The translations under genes and the position numbers were made by a program. 64,000 nt of DNA from Acidovorax sp. MR-S7 (GTDB lineage Bacteria > Pseudomonadota > Gammaproteobacteria > Burkholderiales > Burkholderiaceae_C): NCBI RefSeq assembly GCF_000400995.2, contig NZ_DF238897.1, forward strand, positions 359,965 through 423,964, written 5' to 3'. The notes beneath the pieces are model-generated. The model worked only from the letters and a program-made list of their open reading frames with translations. It ran no database searches and was not told the DNA's origin. Shown here piece after piece: positions 24,513 to 32,415 of the stretch; the first letter of the stretch is position 1, and each line of letters starts with the position of its first letter.

Positions 24513-26225
24513 TCAGCGCACCACCTGCGCCCGGTCCACGATGGCGCGCGCCTGCGCGGCGCGGGTGGTAGGCCCCAGCGTGCCCAGCAGCGTGCCCCAG
24601 TGGGTGCCGTTGCCGCCCAGGCGGGTGTGCATGAAGGCGTCCACCACCTCGGGCGTGGAGTGGCGCAGCAGTTCGGCGCCCTGGACGAGGCGCGCGATGG
24701 CCTCGCTGGCGGGGCGGGCGAGGTATTCGTCGTCCACCATGGCCTGCACGAGCGTGGCGACCTCGCCGGCGAAGCGGTCGAAGCCCGCGTGCTGGCCGCG
24801 CACGTCGCGCGCGTCGGCCATCAGGGCCTCCAGGCAGTGCGCGTCCTTGCGCAGGGCGCGGCGCACGTCCATGCACATCATGTTGGCCGCGCCTTCCCAC
24901 ACGCTGTTGAGCGGCGCCTCGCGGTACACGCGGGCCATGGGGTTCTCCTCGATGAAACCGTTGCCGCCGTGGCACTGCAGCGCCTCGTAGGCGATGGCGG
25001 GCGCGCGCGAGCAGTTGAAGAGCTTGGCCACGGGCGTGGCCACGCGGGCGAAGGCGGTTTCGCGCTCGTCCCGGCCGATGCCGTCGGTGGCTCGGGCCAC
25101 GCGCAGCGCCAGCAGCGTGGCGGCCTCCACCTCCACCGCCATGTCGGCCAGCACGTTGGCCATCATGGGCTGGTGGGCCAGCGCGCCGCCGAAGGCCGCG
25201 CGCGTGGCGCAGTGGTTGAGCGCCAGCGTGAGCGACTGGCGCATCAGACCTGCCGAGCCCACGGCGAAGTCCAGCCGCGTGAGGTGCGCGTGCGACAGGA
25301 TCTCACGGATGCCCTGGCCCTCGGCGCCCACGCGGATGGCCAGCGTTCCGCTGTATTCCACTTCGCTCGATGCGTTGGAGCGGTTGCCGCTCTTGTCCTT
25401 GAGCCGCTGGATGAAGAAGCGGTTGTGGCTGCCGTCGGGCAGCGTGCGCGGCAGGAAGAAGCAGGTCACGCCGCCCGCCACCTTGGCCAGGGTGAAGAAG
25501 CCGTCGGACTGCGGCACCGAGCAGAACCACTTGTGGCCCGTGAGCTCGTACCAGTGCGCTACCGCGCCGTGGTAGTCGGCCGCGTGCGAATAGGTGGCGG
25601 TGGTCTGCGTCTCGCGCAGGTCGGAGCCGCCCTGCTTCTCGGTCATGGCGTAGCCGATCACCACCGAAGGCTTGTGCGCCACCTCGGCGCGGCTGAATTC
25701 GTAGCGCGTGCCGCGCACCTTGTCCGCCCAGATCTTCAGGGCCGGCTCGGCTTGGAAGCCGGCGTGGGCGGCATAGGCCATGCCCGTGGGGCAGCCCACG
25801 CCGTGCTCCACCTGGTTCCACAGGTAGGACTGCACGGCGCGCGCGAAGTGCGGGTGCGCGCCCGTGGCGTTCCAGGCGAGCGAAGGCACCTCGTGCTCCC
25901 AGGCCAGGCCCATCAGCGTGTGCCATGCGGGGTGGAAGTCCACCCAGTCGATACGGTTGCCGTAGCGGTCGTGCGTCTTCAGCTCGGGCGTGTGCTTGTT
26001 GGCCAGGCGCGCCAGTTCCTGCACGCCTTCGTCGCCCGCCAGCCGGCCCAGGCGGGAGGCGCCTTCGGCGGCCCAGGGCGCATGGCGCGCGACGGCGGCG
26101 GTGAGCACGGCGTCGCCGTCGAAGGCGTTGAAGCCAGTGGCGGGTGCGGCCTGGTTGCGCACCTCGTGGGTGGCGTAGCGGCTGGCGGAGGGTTGCAGCT
26201 GCTGGGCGGTGGCGGGGGCGTTCAT
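24513..26225 (-). CDS. AidB-type acyl-CoA dehydrogenase
   Basis: The 570-residue flavoprotein matches the AidB/isovaleryl-CoA dehydrogenase-like subfamily in length and motifs. These include a long N-terminal domain (ATGFNAFDGDAVL), GYAMTEKQGGSDLRETQTTA flavin-binding region, THE-like TGHKWFCSVPQSD, and CHGGNGFIEENPMARVYREAPLNSVWEG. AidB in E. coli is induced by alkylation and protects DNA; other members oxidise acyl-CoAs. A strong GGAGACACACCC site precedes the ATG. It overlaps by four bases the TetR gene before it. Confidence 0.9.
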   Translation of the reverse strand: MNAPATAQQLQPSASRYATHEVRNQAAPATGFNAFDGDAVLTAAVARHAPWAAEGASRLGRLAGDEGVQELARLANKHTPELKTHDRYGNRIDWVDFHPAWHTLMGLAWEHEVPSLAWNATGAHPHFARAVQSYLWNQVEHGVGCPTGMAYAAHAGFQAEPALKIWADKVRGTRYEFSRAEVAHKPSVVIGYAMTEKQGGSDLRETQTTATYSHAADYHGAVAHWYELTGHKWFCSVPQSDGFFTLAKVAGGVTCFFLPRTLPDGSHNRFFIQRLKDKSGNRSNASSEVEYSGTLAIRVGAEGQGIREILSHAHLTRLDFAVGSAGLMRQSLTLALNHCATRAAFGGALAHQPMMANVLADMAVEVEAATLLALRVARATDGIGRDERETAFARVATPVAKLFNCSRAPAIAYEALQCHGGNGFIEENPMARVYREAPLNSVWEGAANMMCMDVRRALRKDAHCLEALMADARDVRGQHAGFDRFAGEVATLVQAMVDDEYLARPASEAIARLVQGAELLRHSTPEVVDAFMHTRLGGNGTHWGTLLGTLGPTTRAAQARAIVDRAQVVR

Positions 26226-26878
26226 GGGTGTGTCTCCTCGGGTGGGTGGTAAAGAAGGGCCGCGCAGCACAGCGCGGCGATCTGGCCGGCCAGGCCGCGC
26301 ACGGCGGCGGCGTCCTGCTGGCCCGCGGGACCGAAGTCGGCGTTCAGCGGCGACAGCGGGCCGATCAGCGCTTCCATGAAGCCGCCGACGACCACCGTGG
26401 CCGCGATGGCCGGGTCCACGGCGCGGTGGAAGTCGCCCGTCTCCTGGCCCGCGCGCACGATGCGCACGATCTGCGCGCTGATGGCGTGGCGGTAGGTAAG
26501 GCGGGCCTGGTCGATCTCGGGTTCGCAGGGTTCGGCGATGAGCGCGTAGGCCAGGCGCCGGTGGCGCATGGCGCGCTCCACGAAGGCGGTGACGGCCGAT
26601 TGCAGGCGCTGCGCGGGCGGCTCGGTGCCGCTGGCGATGGCTTCGAGCACATCCACCTCGCGCTGCGACACGGCGGACAGCACCTCCACGCACAGGTGCG
26701 CCTTGGAAGGGAAGTAGCGGTACACGGTGCCCGTGGCCACGCCCGCGGCGGCGGCCACGTGGCTCACCTGCGCCTCGGGCCAGCCGCCCTCGCCGATGAG
26801 CGTGCGCGCGGCGTGCAGGATGCGGTTGCGGTTGTCCGCCAGCCGGGCCTCGACGCCCTCGGTTCTACGGTAGGCCAT
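26222..26878 (-). CDS. TetR-family regulator of the acyl-CoA dehydrogenase
   Basis: The 218-residue protein has an N-terminal TetR HTH (HAARTLIGEGGWPEAQVSHVAAAAGVATGTVYRYFPSK). It is co-transcribed with the AidB-like gene via an ATGA overlap. A symmetric operator pair lies just upstream (26880-26925), implying autoregulation. The ligand may be an acyl-CoA, by analogy with fatty-acid TetR regulators. Confidence 0.92.
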   Translation of the reverse strand: MAYRRTEGVEARLADNRNRILHAARTLIGEGGWPEAQVSHVAAAAGVATGTVYRYFPSKAHLCVEVLSAVSQREVDVLEAIASGTEPPAQRLQSAVTAFVERAMRHRRLAYALIAEPCEPEIDQARLTYRHAISAQIVRIVRAGQETGDFHRAVDPAIAATVVVGGFMEALIGPLSPLNADFGPAGQQDAAAVRGLAGQIAALCCAALLYHPPEETHP

Positions 26879-26879
26879 G

Positions 26880-26925
26880 AAGGAATGAATAGAAGTTCAC
26901 TGCGATGAACTCTAGTTCATTCCTT
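26880..26925. promoter_or_regulatory. Tandem TetR operators
   Basis: A perfect 7-2-7 palindrome ATGAACT-CT-AGTTCAT (26905-26920) is preceded 20 bases earlier by a weaker copy, ATGAATAGAAGTTCAC (26885-26900). The whole 46 bases are roughly symmetric, with outer arms AAGGAATGAA/TTCATTCCTT. They lie immediately before the TetR start. Confidence 0.75.
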
Positions 26926-26976
26926 GATGCCCCGCAAGCGGGAAGGTGCTGGATGGGGAAAAAGCGAGGCTGCGGC

Positions 26977-27771
26977 TCAGGCTCCGGCCGCGCGGGCCGG
27001 CGCATCGGCCTGTTCCAGCGCCGCCACGCCACGTACTACGTCGCCTACGACGATCACCGACGGGCTGCCCAGGCCTTCGCGCTCCACGGTGGCGTGGAGC
27101 TGGCCCAGCGTGGTCAGCGCGTGGCGCTGCGTGGGCAGGCTGACGTACTGGATCACCACGGCCGGGGTGTGCGCGGGCAGGGAGGCCAGCAGGCCGTGCT
27201 GGATGTGCGCGCAGTGGGACATGCCCATGTAGATCACCAGGGTGAGGTGCGCATCGCGCGCCGTGGCCGCCAGCAGGGGCCAGTCGGTGGCGCCGCCGCC
27301 GGGCTGCTGGTGGCCGGTGACGAACACCACGCCCTGGGCATGCGCACGGTGCGTGAGCGGCGCACCCAGCAGCGTCATGCCCGCCAGGCCGGCGGTGATG
27401 CCGTTGACCACCCGCGCCTCGATGCCGGCCGCGCGCAGGTGCTCCACCTCCTCGCCGCCGCGCCCGAAGATGAACGGATCGCCCCCCTTGAGGCGCACCA
27501 CATGCTCGCCCTCGCGTACGGCCATGACCATGAGCTTCTCGATGAAGGCCTGCGGCGTGCTCTTGCAGCCGCCGCGCTTGCCCACGTGCACCACGCGCGC
27601 CGTGGCAGGCGCCAGCGCCACGATGGCGTCGCTCACCAGGTCGTCCACCAGCAGCACCGTGGCGGCCTGGATGGCCTTGACCGCCTTCACGGTGAGCAGT
27701 TCAGGGTCGCCCGGGCCGGCGCCGACCAGGGTGCAGGTGCCAATGTGGCGGGGGGCAGCAGGGTGGCTCAT
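26977..27771 (-). CDS. cobA: Uroporphyrinogen-III C-methyltransferase
   Basis: The 264-residue SAM-dependent enzyme makes precorrin-2, the branch point to sirohaem, haem d1 and cobalamin. Family signatures are VGAGPGDPELLTVKAV at the N-terminus and RLKGGDPFIFGRGGEE, plus GITAGLAG. It lacks the CysG dehydrogenase/chelatase domain. It follows the YbiB-like gene with a four-base overlap. Sirohaem for sulfite reductase is suggested by a CysB-like site upstream of the pair. Confidence 0.95.
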   Translation of the reverse strand: MSHPAAPRHIGTCTLVGAGPGDPELLTVKAVKAIQAATVLLVDDLVSDAIVALAPATARVVHVGKRGGCKSTPQAFIEKLMVMAVREGEHVVRLKGGDPFIFGRGGEEVEHLRAAGIEARVVNGITAGLAGMTLLGAPLTHRAHAQGVVFVTGHQQPGGGATDWPLLAATARDAHLTLVIYMGMSHCAHIQHGLLASLPAHTPAVVIQYVSLPTQRHALTTLGQLHATVEREGLGSPSVIVVGDVVRGVAALEQADAPARAAGA

Positions 27772-28700
27772 GGATTGGGCTCCTCAGTGATCTGACGGCT
27801 CAAACGCAAGATATGTTCCACCTGCCGCTGCAGGGCTTCCGGCACGGGAGCCTCGCCTGCCAGCACGCGGCGCGTGTAGGCGGCGGTGGCGTCCACGCCG
27901 ATGTCCGTGGGCAGGCCCGGCACCTCGTCGGCGGTGCCGGGGCGCTGCTCCTCCAGCACCTGGTGCGCGCCGCGGACGAATGCGTCGTAGCGCGGCGCGC
28001 GGCGCGGGTCGGCCGCGGCCTCGCCCTCCAGCCCGCGCGAGAGCAGCGCGTGCATGCCCCGGGCGGCGAAGGTGGCGCACAGCAGGTCGAAATACTCGGG
28101 GTGCGTGTAGCTCGTCACCACCAGCGCCGGGCTGGCGCATGGGGCCAGCAGCTTCACCACGCTGTGGGCCGGGTTGCGCAGGCCCACCACCTCGCGCACC
28201 GAAAGCAGGCGTGCCAGGCCGGGGTGCAGCGTTTCGGTGCGCAGGTGCGCCACGGTGCCGGGTGCTATCGTTTGGGGAGCTGCCAGCGCTGGTGTACCCA
28301 GCGCTTCGAGCACATCCGATGCCAGAACGCGGCGCGCCTCGGTGCGCATGCCGTGCAACAGCACGGGCAGGCCCTCCCGCGCCAGCAGCAGTGCCAGCAG
28401 CGGCGTGAGCACGGGCAGCTTGCGCGCCCCGTTGTAGCTGGGCAGCACCACCAGGGGCGGGCTGCCGGCGGGGCCTGCAGGCACGGCGGCCACGCGCGCG
28501 TGGGTCGCGTCGAGGAAGCCGCACATCTCGTCAGGCGTCTCGCCCTTGATGCGCATGGCCACGCAGAAGGCGCCGACCTCCAGGTCCGTCACCCGTCCGT
28601 CGAGCACCTGGCCGAACAGGTCCGCCGCCTGCGCGCGGTCCAGCGCCTTGGCGCCGCGCGCGCCGCGGCCGATTTCCTTGATGTACTGGCTGATGCCCAT
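27768..28700 (-). CDS. ybiB: YbiB-family protein (anthranilate phosphoribosyltransferase fold)
   Basis: The 310-residue protein resembles TrpD, with a helical N-terminus (YIKEIGRGARGAKALDRAQAADLFGQVLDG) and glycosyltransferase-like core (LPSYNGARKLPVLTPLLALLLAREGLPVLLHGM). YbiB binds nucleic acid rather than anthranilate in E. coli. A palindromic repeat copy (28264-28316) inserts in frame around ALGTPALAAPQTIAPG. It is first gene of the pair with cobA. Confidence 0.88.
   Translation of the reverse strand: MGISQYIKEIGRGARGAKALDRAQAADLFGQVLDGRVTDLEVGAFCVAMRIKGETPDEMCGFLDATHARVAAVPAGPAGSPPLVVLPSYNGARKLPVLTPLLALLLAREGLPVLLHGMRTEARRVLASDVLEALGTPALAAPQTIAPGTVAHLRTETLHPGLARLLSVREVVGLRNPAHSVVKLLAPCASPALVVTSYTHPEYFDLLCATFAARGMHALLSRGLEGEAAADPRRAPRYDAFVRGAHQVLEEQRPGTADEVPGLPTDIGVDATAAYTRRVLAGEAPVPEALQRQVEHILRLSRQITEEPNP
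28264..28316. repeat. Palindromic repeat copy inside ybiB
   Basis: GCTATCGTTTGGGGAGCTGC, then CAGCGCTGGTGTACCCAGCGCTTCGAGCACATC. The hairpin arms CAGCGCT/CAGCGCTT are altered but recognisable. It is translated in frame. Confidence 0.55.
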
Positions 28701-28755
28701 GGCGTTGGCTGTTCGGTCGGAGAAAAGGTCGGATGCATATTCTCCGGCAAACTTG

Positions 28756-28770
28756 ATAACGATAGGTTAT
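28756..28770 (-). promoter_or_regulatory. LysR/CysB-like box upstream of ybiB-cobA
   Basis: ATAAC-N5-GTTAT is a T-N11-A type dyad about 60 bases before the ybiB ATG. It overlaps the murI stop. The pattern resembles CysB sites of betaproteobacteria; this is an inference. Confidence 0.35.
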
Positions 28771-29651
28771 ATGGGTGTGCCCCCGGGCGGCAGGGCCGCG
28801 CAGCACTGCGCGGGCAAACCCAGCCAGCGCTGCGCTGCCGCCTGCAGCGCGGCCAGCTGCCCGGTGGTATAGAGCGCCACGCGGCCCGGCGCGGCGGGCG
28901 CGCCGCCCGCATCCGCTTCGGGTGCCAGTGCGCCCGCCTGCGCCAGGATGCGCCGCGTCTGCCGCGCCACGGCCGCTCCGGTGTCGACGATCTGCACGTC
29001 CGGCCCCACCAGCGCGCGCAGCGCCTCCTTGGCGAACACGTAGTGCGTGCAGCCCAGCACCAGCGTGTCGATCTCGCCCGTTTTCAAGCCAAAAGTGCCC
29101 AGGGCGCCCGTGTAGCGAGCGCAAAGCGCTCCTATTTTTGTAGTGGAGGCGACGGCCGGCAGCGGCTCCTCGGTGCTCTGCTCGATGGCATGGGCCAGCC
29201 CGTCGCAGGCCTGCACGGAAAAGCGCGTGCCTTCCTCGTGTTCGCGCCGCAGCCGCTCGAACCGTGCGCTGGTTACGGTGCCGCGCGTGCCCAGCACGCC
29301 CACGTGGTGCGTCTGGCTGCTGCGCGCGGCGGGCTTGAGGGCAGGTTCCACGCCGATGGTGGGCAACTGCGGCATGGCCGCGCGCAGCGGCTCCACCGCC
29401 GCTGCCGTCGCCGTGTTGCATGCCACCACCAGCGCCTTGATGCCGTGCTGGCGGTGCAGGAAACCGGCAATCGCCAGCGTGCGGCGCTGCACGAAGGCAT
29501 CACCCCGCTCGCCGTAGGGCGCGTTACCGCTGTCGGCCAGGTAGACGAAATGCTCGTGCGGCAGCTCGTGGCGCAGGGCCTGCAGCACGCTCAGGCCACC
29601 GACGCCGCTGTCGAAAACGCCAACGGGCCGGGTTGCGGGGGAAGAAGGCAT
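28767..29651 (-). CDS. murI: Glutamate racemase
   Basis: The 294-residue enzyme supplies D-glutamate for peptidoglycan. Motifs are VFDSGVGGLSVL, YLADSGNAPYG, VACNTATAA with the first catalytic Cys and LGCTHYVF with the second. A copy of the palindromic repeat (29081-29142) is translated in frame, adding a segment STTKIGALCARYTGALGTFG not seen in most MurI. It may form an insertion loop away from the active site. Confidence 0.96.
   Translation of the reverse strand: MPSSPATRPVGVFDSGVGGLSVLQALRHELPHEHFVYLADSGNAPYGERGDAFVQRRTLAIAGFLHRQHGIKALVVACNTATAAAVEPLRAAMPQLPTIGVEPALKPAARSSQTHHVGVLGTRGTVTSARFERLRREHEEGTRFSVQACDGLAHAIEQSTEEPLPAVASTTKIGALCARYTGALGTFGLKTGEIDTLVLGCTHYVFAKEALRALVGPDVQIVDTGAAVARQTRRILAQAGALAPEADAGGAPAAPGRVALYTTGQLAALQAAAQRWLGLPAQCCAALPPGGTPI
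29081..29142. repeat. Palindromic repeat copy inside murI
   Basis: TTTTCAAGCCAAAAGTGCCC then GTGTAGCGAGCGCAAAGCGCTCCTATTTTTGTAG. It carries the core AGCGC...AAAGCGCT and the flanking GCC-A-run/TATTTTT. It is translated in frame. Confidence 0.65.
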
Positions 29652-29696
29652 GGTTTGCTGGGGTGAAAAATCAAAATCCGTGGCCTTGCCGTCAGG

Positions 29697-30032
29697 TCAA
29701 ACGGGAAGCCAGCGCCACCAGAATGGCTGGCGACGCTCTTGCGCGCCAAGGCCGCGCAATAGCGCGACGAACTCATGGCGGCCATGCTGCCTGGCCGCCT
29801 GCAGGGGGGCGAGGTTGTCCAGCTCCGACACGAGGCTGGGATCCGCACCGTGGGCGAGCAGGTAGCGCGCCACTTCCAGATGGCCCTCGACCAGGCTGGC
29901 AACGAGTGGGGTGCGGAGAATCTCGGGATGCTGGTAGTTCGGGTCGACGCCTTCGCTGATGTGGTGCTGCACGAGCGCGAGGTCGCCATCTACCGCGGCC
30001 TGGTACAAGTCCTTCCAGTCTCCTGCTGACAT
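29697..30032 (-). CDS. Small ankyrin-repeat protein
   Basis: The 111-residue protein is built of about three ankyrin repeats. They are LYQAAVDGDLALVQHHISEGVDPNY, TPLVASLVEGHLEVARYLLAHGADP and APLQAARQHGRHEFVALLRGLGA. It is cytoplasmic with no signal peptide. Partner and role are unknown. The promoter side borders an inverted-repeat scar. Confidence 0.85.
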   Translation of the reverse strand: MSAGDWKDLYQAAVDGDLALVQHHISEGVDPNYQHPEILRTPLVASLVEGHLEVARYLLAHGADPSLVSELDNLAPLQAARQHGRHEFVALLRGLGAQERRQPFWWRWLPV

Positions 30033-30092
30033 CCTGAGCCTCTCGTGGTGCGAAGAGCATGGAATATAGGCCCACCGCCGGCGCCGCAGTTC

Positions 30093-30123
30093 CATGAAGG
30101 GTGTTAATAAGCAGATGACCAAA
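30093..30123 (+). repeat. Left arm of 31-bp inverted repeat
   Basis: It starts CATGAAGGGTGTTAATAAGC and ends AGATGACCAAA. It matches the complement of 30705-30735 at 29 of 31 positions. Confidence 0.85.
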
Positions 30124-30199
30124 CGCCCGCACGAAAGGCTCCTTGAGGGCCTTTTTGCTTAATTTTTGAGCAGCAGCTCTTGCTTCACGAAGGTATCGG

Positions 30200-30487
30200 G
30201 GCGTGTCCCAATTTTTGTGTAAACGTGTCGGACCTCAGTTGACGGAGATGCGGTCTTTGAACCGAATGGTAAATAGGGTCAGCGCGGTCTTCCAATCTCG
30301 GATGGGCAAGGCCCACTTTCTGGCTGATGTTGCGCAGGGCCCAGGTGGAACAGCTTGGTCAGCGCTTCGTCGCTGGGGAACGAGCCCCGGTTTTTCGTCA
30401 GCTTGTACAGGCTCATGTTCCCCGACTCAATGGTTTTGGTGGTGTAGATGGCCTTGCGGATTTCCGGCGGGTACCCGCTAACCGTTC
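30200..30487 (-). pseudogene. IS256-family transposase, frameshifted C-terminal remnant
   Basis: On the minus strand the pieces AIYTTKTIESGNMSLYKLTK, NRGSFPSDEALTKLFHL, ALRNISQK and PIRDWKTALTLFTIRFKDRI can be read. They are collinear with the C-terminus of IS256/mutator transposases, but at least two frame changes are needed (one extra base after KLFHL). The end carries GTGTCCCAATTTTTGTGT, which looks like the terminal repeat of such elements. The N-terminal three quarters and the other end are missing, so it is inactive. Confidence 0.8.
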
Positions 30488-30704
30488 GCCAAGATGCTTA
30501 CTTCTTCGACTCTGAAGCAATGTGGCGCACCCCTGTTGCGCCTGAGCAAGTTTTACCGGTTACCCCGCTGGACTCGTTCTTGGCACAGGGCCTTAGCCGT
30601 GCGGTTCGGTAGCCCTGCTAGCACCGGCGCTGTCCGTTCTAGAGCGTCTCTAATTTTCTTTCTACGACCTCCAAAAATCACGTAAGTCCATGAATTTTAA
30701 GGGT

Positions 30705-30735
30705 TTTGGTCATCTGCGTATTAACACCCTCCATG
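30705..30735 (-). repeat. Right arm of 31-bp inverted repeat
   Basis: It begins TTTGGTCATCTGCGTATTAA and ends CACCCTCCATG. It pairs with 30093-30123 in inverted orientation, 612 bases apart. The fumA terminator starts 6 bases beyond. Confidence 0.85.
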
Positions 30736-30740
30736 AAAGA

Positions 30741-30764
30741 GAAAACCGCCCGAAGGCGGTTTTC
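30741..30764 (-). terminator. Terminator of the class I fumarase gene
   Basis: A perfect 10-4-10 hairpin GAAAACCGCC-CGAA-GGCGGTTTTC lies 19 bases past the fumarase stop. A U-rich arm end follows on the minus strand. Confidence 0.85.
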
Positions 30765-30783
30765 CATCAGGGGCGGCGAGGGC

Positions 30784-32343
30784 TTACGCCGTCGCCAGCT
30801 CGATGCCCTTGAACTCCCCGCTGGCGATGCGCTTGCTCCATTCCGCCGGGCCGGTGATGTGGGCGCTGGTGCCGCCCGCGTCAACGGCCACGGTGACGGG
30901 CATGTCCACCACGTCGAATTCGTAGATGGCTTCCATGCCCAGGTCCTCGAAGCCGACCACTTTCGCCTGCTTGATGGCCTTGCTGACCAGGTAGGCGGCG
31001 CCGCCCACGGCCATGAGGTAGGCGCTCTTGTGGTTCTTGATGCTCTCGATGGCCACGGGGCCGCGCTCGGCCTTGCCGATCATGGCGATGAGGCCGGTCT
31101 GCTCGAGCATCATGTCGGTGAACTTGTCCATGCGCGTGGCGGTGGTGGGGCCGGCGGGGCCCACGGCCTCGTCGCCCACGGGGTCCACGGGGCCCACGTA
31201 GTAGATGACGCGGTTGGTGAAGTCCACGGGCAGCTTCTCGCCCTTGGCCAGCATGTCCTGGATGCGCTTGTGCGCGGCGTCGCGGCCGGTGAGCATCTTG
31301 CCGTTCAGGAGCAGGGTGTCGCCGGGCTTCCAGCTCGCGACTTCTTCCTTGGTGAGGGTGTTGAGGTCGACGCGCTTGGACTTGTTGTAGTCGGGCTCCC
31401 AGTCGATCTTGGGCCACAGGTCGAGGCTGGGCGCTTCGAGGTACACGGGGCCGCTGCCGTCCAGCACGAAATGCGCGTGGCGCGTGGCGGCGCAGTTGGG
31501 GATCATGGCCACGGGCTTGCTGGCGGCGTGCGTGGGGTACATCTTGATCTTGATGTCCAGCACGGTCGCCAGGCCGCCCAGGCCCTGCGCGCCTATCCCT
31601 AAGGCGTTGACCTTCTCGTACAGCTCCAGGCGCAGCTCTTCCACCTGGTCCAGCTTCTCGCCGCGCGCGGCCTTGGCCTGCAGCGCGTACATGTCCAGGT
31701 CTTCCATCAGGCTTTCCTTGGCCAGCAGCACGGCCTTTTCCGCCGTGCCGCCGATGCCGATGCCCAGCATGCCGGGCGGGCACCAGCCCGCGCCCATGGT
31801 GGGCACGGTCTTGAGCACCCAGTCCACCAGGTTGTCGCTGGGGTTCATCATGACCATCTTGGACTTGTTCTCGCTGCCGCCGCCCTTGGCGGCCACGGTC
31901 ACGTCCACCGCGCTGCCGGGCACGATCTGCACGCTGATGACGGCGGGGGTGTTGTCCTTGGTGTTCTTGCGGGCGAACTGCGGGTCGGCGACCACCGAGG
32001 CGCGCAGCGTGTTGTCCGGGTGGTTGTAGCCGCGGCGCACGCCTTCGTTGATGGCGTCTTCCAGGCCCAGGCCGGCGGGAAAGCCTTCCCAGCGCACGTC
32101 CATGCCCACCTTCAGGAACACGTTGACGATGCCGGTGTCCTGGCAGATCGGGCGGTGGCCCGTGGCGCTCATCTTGCTGTTGGTGAGGATCTGCGCCATC
32201 GCGTCCTTGGCCGCTGGGCTCTGCTCGCGCTCGTAGGCGCGGGCCAGGTGCTGGATGTAGTCGGCGGGGTGGTAGTAGCTGATGTACTGCAGGGACGCGG
32301 CAATGGATTCCACGAGGTCGTGGTACCGGATGGTGGTGCTCAT
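30784..32343 (-). CDS. fumA: Class I (Fe-S) fumarate hydratase
   Basis: The 519-residue enzyme interconverts fumarate and malate in the TCA cycle using a 4Fe-4S cluster. Expected cysteines occur in RPICQDTG, GWCPPGMLG and IPNCAATRHAH. Other family motifs are GGGSENKSKM, NGKMLTGRDAAHKR and YVGPVDPVGDEAVGPAGPTT. This fumarase is oxygen-, NO- and iron-starvation-sensitive, in contrast to FumC encoded 2.5 kb away. A strong terminator follows. Confidence 0.95.
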   Translation of the reverse strand: MSTTIRYHDLVESIAASLQYISYYHPADYIQHLARAYEREQSPAAKDAMAQILTNSKMSATGHRPICQDTGIVNVFLKVGMDVRWEGFPAGLGLEDAINEGVRRGYNHPDNTLRASVVADPQFARKNTKDNTPAVISVQIVPGSAVDVTVAAKGGGSENKSKMVMMNPSDNLVDWVLKTVPTMGAGWCPPGMLGIGIGGTAEKAVLLAKESLMEDLDMYALQAKAARGEKLDQVEELRLELYEKVNALGIGAQGLGGLATVLDIKIKMYPTHAASKPVAMIPNCAATRHAHFVLDGSGPVYLEAPSLDLWPKIDWEPDYNKSKRVDLNTLTKEEVASWKPGDTLLLNGKMLTGRDAAHKRIQDMLAKGEKLPVDFTNRVIYYVGPVDPVGDEAVGPAGPTTATRMDKFTDMMLEQTGLIAMIGKAERGPVAIESIKNHKSAYLMAVGGAAYLVSKAIKQAKVVGFEDLGMEAIYEFDVVDMPVTVAVDAGGTSAHITGPAEWSKRIASGEFKGIELATA

Positions 32344-32415
32344 GGTGGGGTCGTAGTTGCTATGGAACGGAACCCCGGGATTATCGCCCTTGGTCCCGCG
32401 CGAGCCCTGGCAGGC

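Larger units (their letters stand above)
30033..30783. other. Gene-free scar with IS remnant and inverted repeats
   Basis: These 750 bases hold no intact gene. From left to right there is a 31-bp repeat (30093-30123), a hairpin with T-run (30134-30156), a decayed IS256-family transposase (about 30200-30487), and ~200 bases of lower-GC sequence I cannot assign. The inverted partner repeat (30705-30735) and the fumA terminator follow. Composition is clearly less GC-rich than its neighbours. Confidence 0.7.

Noticed and set aside
30134..30156. Hairpin AAGGC...GCCTTTTT as a terminator
   Set aside because: It points to the plus strand, where no gene precedes it. It may be a leftover of the mobile element, so it is only described within the scar.
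30494..30685. Small frame inside the IS scar
   Set aside because: No motif, no ribosome site; a 41-codon frame on the opposite strand is equally plausible, so neither is called.
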